A stretch of 35,101 nt of DNA from Rhizaria sp. SCN 62-66 (Eukaryota > Rhizaria, unplaced): NCBI GenBank assembly GCA_001724265.1, contig MEDY01000339.1, positions 1 through 35,101 on the forward strand, given 5' to 3'. The notes under the pieces are model-generated. The model saw nothing but the letters and a program-made list of their open reading frames with translations, was not told where the DNA came from and did no database searches. This document shows positions 28,722-35,101 of the stretch, piece after piece (the first letter of the stretch is position 1; each line of letters begins with the position of its first letter). A program made the position numbers and the translations under genes.

Positions 28722-31700
28722 TCATTGCGTGGGGTCACCGCTCTTTTGCGTCTTGCCTGATGAAACAGCCGCAGCCGCAGCTGCAAATGACGGCGATGAC
28801 GGCGATGCTGTTGCAGCAGCTGCAGCGGCTGATGCAGAAGCAGCAGCTGCGGCAGCAGCGGCCGTCGCAGTCGCAATCGCGGTCGATGCAGCACTGGCCC
28901 CCTTCTTAGCGGGGCGGCGGCCTAGGAGGCGCGTTCGTTTAGCCTCAGCCACAGCGGCCTGGTACGCTTGAACTTGCTATAGAATGAGTGTACAACAATC
29001 AGAAGGGTCGAAATAGTATCATTATCAGTGGAGCACAGTAAAACATCGTCAGATGTTTAAAAATATAAAAAATATAGAGGATGCTTAAAAGCTTACAAAA
29101 CATAGAAATCAGCGTGTGTGTGAGCCCCTGTGAATAAAATTTTGTGTTGACATAATACGTGGCGTGTAGTAACGTACCTCAGCAGGCGCAATCTTGATCC
29201 ATTGGGTTTTCAGATACTTCCAGTCCCTGTTTGGCAGCCTCTCAGAAACAAGCTTCCACTGGCCAGGGCCAAACTCGGCCACTGCCTCGAGCAGAATGGC
29301 GTTTTCTTCCTCAGTCATTGGGTGCTTGCGTGACAAGTCAAACTATCAAAGAGAACAAAACAAAGAAGTGGAGCGCAGATATGAGTAAGGTTGCACATTA
29401 GTTTACTAAACGTAAAAATATCGAACTCAACGAACAAACAAAAGTCATACAATAGATAAATAAATTACCAAAATTCCCATTGCTCTTGCAATCGCCTACT
29501 CAACGTACGTCACGTGACAGCATCAGGTAGCGCTCGCGGCACTTGCCGTCGGTGCGGCCGGGAACGTGCATCTGCACCTCAGCCCACGGCACGGCGGGCG
29601 GGCCGCGTGGGTCCGCCGGGTTGGGCCGCGCGTAGGCCTTGACGGCCAGCAGCAGCCGGATGTCCTCCTCAACGGTCCAGCGGCCGTGGCGCAGCGTCGG
29701 GTCTACGGCCTTGCGCCAGCGGTTCTGTAGCTGGCTCACGCCGCGGCGGCCTGAGCTCTCGGCCGCGACAAGTGCCCACTGCGCGTCGCCATGCGCGGCC
29801 ACGAGGTGCGCCAGCTCCTGGTCCTCGGCGGCCGAAAAGCCGCCCGTGTTTACGAGCGCAGGGTTGCACCGCCGCTGGTACTGCCGCAGACACGCGTGCG
29901 GCGCGCGGCCAGTGCCCAGCTCGGCCGCGATGCGCGCCCAGTCGCGCGCACCGTGCTTGTCAGCGATCGCTCGCAGCTGCTGCGTCTCGTGCGTGCTCCA
30001 CTCGCCCGTGCGCAACCGCACGTCGGCGTGCGCGGCCCAGTGGATGCGGCACTGCAGCGCCGTCTTGCTGCCGCGCAGGTAGTGCTGCGCGATGAAGTCC
30101 CAGTTGACGCGCCGGATGTCGATCGACACGGACTCAGTCGCGCCGCGGTACAGGTTAAACAGCGCCGCGCCGCGCAGGGCCGCGCTCCTAACGCCGGGCA
30201 CCGCGCTCGCGGCCGCGGCAGCGGCGGTCGGGCGAGCGCGCGCGGCGCCGCGGCGTACGCTGCTTTTGCTGTTGCTACTACGTGCGCCGCCACTGCGGCG
30301 GCTAATGCCAGCATCGGCACCGTCGCCGTCGATGTCGCCGTAGTCGTTAACGTCATCGTACTCGTTGTCGCTGTCATTGCCGTTTTCGTCGTCGCCGTCA
30401 CTGTTGTTCGTGTCAGCCGCGTTGTTGCTGTTAAATGCGTCCGAGTCGGAGTCGTCTCCGTCCCAGCCGCCCTCAGCCGACGCCGCCCCGGCTGCCCCAC
30501 CGGCGCCGGCGGTAGGCGCGCCGCCGGTGGACGCAGCCGCGACGCGCTGCCTGCGCTTGGCCTCGTTCGCTGTGACCGTGAGCCAGGCGACGTCGATGGC
30601 GGCCGCGGCAGCGCGGTTGCCGCTATGCACGGCCTGGCGCAGCGGCAGCGGCGAGCGCGCGAGTGCGGCCGCAAACAGGGGCCCGTCCTCCTCGTCGTCC
30701 GAGTCGAAGAAGGGCCGCTTCGAGTCGAAGGGCGACCGCGCGGCGGCGGCGGCGGCCGTGGCGGCGGCGACCTGGGCGTTGCGCGACGAGAAGGTCGACT
30801 GGGCGGACTGCGCGGCGTTCACGGGGCTTGCGTCGGTGGCCGCGGAGGGCACGGGGTAGAATGCGGCGCGGATGGCGCCGGGAAGGTGCACACCGCGGTT
30901 GTCTCCAGCAGCGCGCCCACCATCGCCAGCGCCATAGTTGCTATCGGCGTTAGTGCTAGCGCTGGTACTGCCGTTGAGAGTGACAGCGGTGAGGAAGTCG
31001 TTCAGCTCGTTAGGCATGACGTTGCTGCCGCTGGGGTTGGCAGTCGCCGCCTCACGCTATGCGAGAGAAGTTGAAAGAGCAAGAGAAATACTTTGAGTCA
31101 GACACATGGGTGTGATCGTGTTGCACATCGTTGACGATAGGAATATATGACGGTGAAATATACATGCTAAGACCATAAATGATTGTGAGATCGATAGATA
31201 TATTTGTTGAAGCTCTCGTGCTACCAAGCGTAATGCAGCACGTCACGTACGTCGTACTGGCGCGCGAGCTTGACTTGGTGGCGCTTCAGCACAGAGAAAA
31301 GCACGCCGTCGCACAGAGCGTCAACCTCGGCAGCCGTCCAGCGCACTTCGCGCGGCTTCAGGGGCAGTGACGCGGCCAGGAGACGCCGGTGCAGCGCATC
31401 GGGGTGCACGGGCGGGGTCGAGCCTGAGCGGGCGAGAGACGAAATAAAGCGGAAAGGAACAGAAACAATAGTAGAGACGGAGATATGTTAAAATGGTGGT
31501 GACAAGTAGGTGGAACATCCAATACTCGAAAGGAACTTCAACCGCATTTGACTCCGCAAAGCTGCGATACAGATATGATACTGATCCGCTCTTAACAACA
31601 GAAACAAGTGAGCGACGTACCGTCGTCGTCGATGAACCAAGGCGCGCGAAACACCGCCCTCTGAATCGCCGGGTTTGCGGGCTCATTGCTGTGCGTAATA

Positions 31701-31945
31701 ATCTGCCACACCACGCGCGCCTTCTCCGCGTTCGACTCGAGCATACTCTCCACGAGCGAGAGCTGGTTCGAGACGACGGTCTGGTAAGACCGGTTCGCCG
31801 CCAGAGTCTTCAGGAGCTGCTCTTTAGTCGGAAGCTCACCGGACTCAAATAACACGCGCGCAGCCGCGGCTGGGTCAAAGCCTGTTGTGTAGTCCGCGTT
31901 CGGAGGCAAGCGCGGCTACGACGCCGGCGAGGGCGAAGGGTCCAT
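28722..31945 (-). CDS. SNAPC4: SNAPC4 (SNAP190)-like Myb protein of the snRNA-activating complex
   Basis: Five coding exons: about 31945-31621, 31423-31251, 31056-29509, 29342-29178 and 28976-28722. All junctions are in phase (1, 0, 0, 0), every donor is GTACGT, and introns are 197, 194, 166 and 201 bp. The last four exons plus the conserved part of the first give about 811 residues. SNAPC4 is the DNA-binding subunit of SNAPc, which recognises the proximal sequence element of snRNA promoters for RNA polymerases II and III. Its hallmark of four and a half Myb repeats is present: half repeat VNWDFIAQHYLRGSKTALQCRIHW, then EWSTHE..., GFSAAEDQE..., RWTVEEDI... and PMTEEENAI..., each with spaced Trp or substitutes. 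The upstream helix (LAANRSYQTVV and APWFIDDDG) matches the region before Myb in animal SNAPC4. Oddity: the only ATG at the 5' end (31945) is followed nine codons later by an in-frame TAG (31918-31916). Basic and Ala-rich C-terminus. Confidence 0.85.
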
Positions 31946-32302
31946 CTGCCGGGCGTCTGGAGTGTGTACAAGGTTGGTCGAAACAAAACAGCGATAGAGC
32001 AAGGATTAGACAGAAATAGACAGTAAAATTTAAAGGGGTGATGGTAATTCTAATATATTATTACGGAGTTTGCTGGAATATCTGTTAACGGATGTTGCAA
32101 TGCATGCACACGCAAACTACTTCATGGCTTGATGGCGATCTCACAGCCAATCTTTCTGCCGCCAGTCGCGAGACAAGCACAGGTCTGCTTATTATAAGAT
32201 GTGGTAGAAGATACAAAATGAGTGTATTCGTAACAAATCCGCAATATGTTCTAAGTAACAGGCAAGTAATTCTAATAAATTCAGTTATACTCTGTACAAA
32301 TC
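31946..32302. other. Spacer upstream of the SNAPC4-like gene
   Basis: 357 bp between two minus-strand genes, AT-rich, presumably the SNAPC4 promoter and the 3' UTR of the PFKFB-like gene. No upstream coding exon for SNAPC4 could be found here. Confidence 0.45.
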
Positions 32303-35018
32303 TCACTTAGCCGCTCTTAGGGCAGTCTCCTCACCGCTCACGACATTCGGAGCGGCGTTGCTGTCATGGGCGGCCGCAGAGCTCGATGGGAACGCCCCCG
32401 AGCGCGCACTTGAGCCCGTGAGCCTCTCCAGCGCCGAGTGCACGCTGTCGCCAACCATGGAGCTGGCGTTAAGCCCGAGGTACCCGCCCTCCTCGACCTC
32501 ATCTTCCTCCATCAACACTGTCGCAGCCGCCGCCGCTGCCGCAGCTGCTGCTGCCGCCGAGGCGGCCACTGCGGCCGCCTCAGTCTCCGGGTCCGCCTCC
32601 CGCAGCACGCCCATGCCGCCGCCGCTGCCGCCGCCGCGGACGCTGCCGTTACCCACGGTCACGCAGCGGTCCAGCGAAGGGTCGCCGTGGCCCATCGCGG
32701 CGGCGTTGCTGGCCGCCACTGCGGCGGCGGCGGCGGCGGCCGCGAGCGCCAGGTCTGACATGCTGTCCTCCGGGGGGTAGAGCCCGCTGCCCCAGGACTG
32801 CTCGTAGTAGCCCGCGGCGGTGCTGGCGGGCGCGCCGGGCGCAGTGAAGCTCGCGCCCGGGCCGACTGAGCCGGCAGTTGCGGTGCGATCGATAGACACA
32901 TGGCCGACAGAGCCTGGGGCGATGGAGGCAGAATCTGCGGGGAGAGTCTTGGCGCTGGCGGCGTTTGTGTCGAACACGTCCGGTAACGACACAGCGTCAG
33001 CCTCAGCATCGGCGTCGGCGTCGGTGGGGTCAACATCGGGCGCGGCGCCGCACTCGCTCTTGGCAAATGTGACACTGTTGTTGTTGTTGTTATGGTTGTG
33101 GTTGCCCACTGCGCTGGGGTGCATGTGGCTGTGCGGGACTGCGATGCCCCCGCTGATGATGATCCCCACGTCGAGGTCTGTGGGCGACACGGAGCCGTCC
33201 GCGTGCGACAACGAGACGGACGCGAGTCCAGGTCCCGGCGTCGGCGTGAGCGCGTTCGCCGCGTTGCTGGCCGCCGCTGCCGCTGCGGCCGCCGTAATCG
33301 CGGCGAAGGCGGCGGCGCTGGCGCTGGCGGCCGCGGTGGGCAGCGAGGGCCGCTGCCCGGCGTTGGATGACGCGGCGGCCGCCGCGGCCGAGGCCTGCAC
33401 GTTCGCCGTCGCAGCGGCTGTCGCAGCAGCAGCGGCGGCGGCGGCGGTCGCGGCGGCAGAGGACGAGGTGACCGAGGGGCGCGCGAATGATGGCAGCGCA
33501 GTGGCAGAGACCGAACGCGACAACACACCGCCAACACTAGCGCCACCGCCCGCGCCACCGCCAGCGCCGGTGAACGCCACTGACGCGAGGGTCGGGGTCG
33601 CTCTACCGGAGCCCGCCGCGGCCGTCACAGGTGTTGCGAGCCCTGCCCCCGCCGCCGCTCCCGTCAGCGGGGCCGCCGCAGCCGCCGAGGCCGTGGAGAG
33701 CGCGTCCGGCAGCGACGCGGGCAGTGAGGGCGCGAGCGCGGGCGTAGCGCCAGCGCTCGGCGCGGTGCCTTGGCTGGGCGCCGCAGAGGCCGCCGCAGAT
33801 CCCGCAGAGGCGGCAGAGGCGGCGGAGTGGCTGTGAGCCGAAAAGGAGGCGCCCGAGCCCCCGACGGCGGCGGCGGCCGCAGCGGCGGCGGCGGCGGCGG
33901 GGCCGCCCGCGATGGCGGGGCGGCGCAGCAGCGAGCCCTTGACGAGCACGGGCGCCGGGAACGAGCTGTACCGCGCCGGGTAGCCCGCGGCACTCGCAGT
34001 CGTCGCGGTCGCCGCAGCTGGAGCAGAGGCTGCGTTGGGCACGGCGCCGTCGGCGGCGTCGGCGTTGGGGGAGGGCGAGCTGTCGGGCGAGATGGTGGGT
34101 CGGGCGGCGTTGCTGTTGCTGTTGCTGTTGCTGTTGTTGTTGCTGTTGCTGTTGCCGTAGCCGAAGTTGTGGTACTGTTGCGACGCGCTCTCCTGCTCCG
34201 CGTTCGCGGTCGCAGTCGAAGCATTCGCAGTAGCAGATGCAGCCGCAGAGGCAGGCACTGCGAGAGACAGGTTGAGCGCCGCGGCGCCAGAGACAGAGGT
34301 CGGCAACGACAAGGGCGCACTCCCGCTCACCTGCGCCGCGCTTTGCACTGGCACGGGGAGTTGGCGCGTCAGTCTCGGAGGGTCCAGGAGCCGGAAGACT
34401 TCGCAGCGAGTGCCGTAGGCCTGCGGGGTGAGCTTGACCACTGAGTTGCTGGGGATTGTGAGGAACGGAATGTCCTGGATCAAGTAGTCGGAGAAGTAGC
34501 CCAGTAGGCATCGCAGCACGGAGACGTGCGCGATCACGACGACGGGCGCGTCCTGGCGCTCCAACTCGAAGATGACGCGCTCGGCGCGGTCGATGACGTC
34601 CTTGTAGCTCTCGCCCTGTGGGTACTTGAAGTTGACCTTGTCGTGGCAGATAGCGGCCGCGGACACGGGGTCGATGCGCGCGATCATGGCCGTGGTGAGC
34701 CCGTCGTAGAGCCCGCGGTTGATCTCGGCCAGCGCGCGCCAGTGCACGATCTTCACGTCCTTGGCGATGTCATGGTAGACCACAGCCGCCGTCTCGGCGT
34801 CGCGCAGCGCGACTCCGGACCACAGGTGCATGGGGTGCGGCTGGCCCTGCGCCGTCAGCACCTCAGGCTCGGCGTCCAGGTAGCTCGCCAGTGCGTGCGC
34901 GAAGTGCACGCCCGCGGGCAGCAGCGGCGCGTTGAACGGCGGTCGCGGACCCGCCGAGGCGGAGCCCGGGGGCGGCCACCGGGCGGCCGTCGGGTGCTGC
35001 TGCTGTGCTTGCGCCAGG

Positions 35019-35101
<83 letters not shown>
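32303..35101 (-). CDS. PFKFB: 6-phosphofructo-2-kinase/fructose-2,6-bisphosphatase-like gene, 3' part (5' partial)
   Basis: Open from the window edge to TGA at 32305-32303, about 930 residues visible. The bisphosphatase half of the enzyme that sets fructose-2,6-bisphosphate, the main signal controlling glycolysis, is recognisable: HFAHALASYL, LAEINRGLYDGLT (catalytic Glu codon at 34726-34724), FKYPQGESYKDVIDR, FELERQ, VVIAHVSVLRCLLGYF (second catalytic His at 34528-34526) and VVKLTPQAYGTRCEV, in the family's order. The RHG motif with the first His and any kinase domain would lie beyond the window. Where the family runs directly from RHGES into the HFAHAL helix, this protein has at least 27 Gln then a Pro/Gly/Ala linker. 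A tail of about 680 Ala/Ser/Asn-rich residues follows the catalytic domain, far longer than in animal or yeast enzymes. Whether a kinase domain is fused is unknown. Confidence 0.87.
34105..34155 (-). repeat. Ser/Asn-coding (GTTGCT-type) microsatellite
   Basis: Alternating GTT and GCT triplets on the + strand, read as AAC and AGC, give an NSNSN-type stretch in the C-terminal tail of the PFKFB-like protein. Confidence 0.75.
35021..35101. repeat. CTG/CAG trinucleotide repeat coding for polyGln, running off the window
   Basis: CTG TTG TTG followed by at least 24 uninterrupted CTG units (35030-35101). On the minus strand it is read as CAG/CAA, giving at least 27 Gln in the PFKFB-like protein. Full length is unknown. 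Confidence 0.95.

Overview
The window is nuclear DNA from a flagellated unicellular eukaryote. The evidence for this is spliceosomal introns (11 placed, 121-201 bp, nearly all with a GTACGT donor), very GC-rich exons abruptly bounded by AT-rich introns and spacers, long Ala/Ser/Asn/Gln-rich low-complexity proteins, and two axonemal genes (a SAXO-type microtubule protein and the nexin-dynein regulatory complex subunit DRC4). The standard code fits every gene, with one possible exception at the 5' end of the SNAPC4-like gene. I cannot name the species or lineage from sequence alone.

Layout: 1-1247 (+) is the 3' end of an unrecognised Ala-rich gene. 1608-4604 (-) is an unrecognised protein with two AT-hook-like cores. 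5006-14895 (-) is a giant three-exon class I alpha-mannosidase (GH47) of about 3213 residues with a long cytosolic tail full of NPF motifs. 15578-16528 (+) is a membrane-anchored NAT8-like acetyltransferase (2 exons). 17128-19191 (+) is a guanylate kinase with a predicted N-myristoylation site, a GC-AG intron and a long Ala/Glu/Lys tail. 20150-22835 (+) is a TPR + SET (Rubisco-LSMT/SETD3-type) methyltransferase (2 exons). 23662-26266 (-) is a SAXO/Mn-repeat protein with an 11-nt first coding exon. 26696-28174 (+) is DRC4/GAS8 (2 exons). 28722 to about 31945 (-) is a five-exon SNAPC4 (SNAP190)-like protein with four and a half Myb repeats. 32303-35101 (-) is the 3' part of a PFK-2/FBPase-2-like gene whose phosphatase domain carries a polyglutamine insertion running off the window edge.

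The genes are not an operon. The one functional grouping is the head-to-head SAXO-DRC4 pair, which shares a 429-bp spacer and whose products both belong to the flagellar axoneme. The mannosidase and NAT8-like genes are also head-to-head, and both products are expected in the ER/Golgi membrane system. The others are housekeeping functions: nucleotide metabolism, snRNA transcription, glycolytic control and protein methylation.

No tRNA, rRNA, transposon or CRISPR array was seen. The most notable points are the endocytic-adaptor-like tail and roughly 4-5-fold inflated catalytic domain of the mannosidase, the exact 603-bp periodicity of the SAXO gene, the GTACGT splice-donor signature, the predicted membrane-targeted guanylate kinase, an in-frame TAG near the SNAPC4 start in a window where no gene terminates with TAG, and CTG/CAG tracts read as polySer in one gene and polyGln in another.
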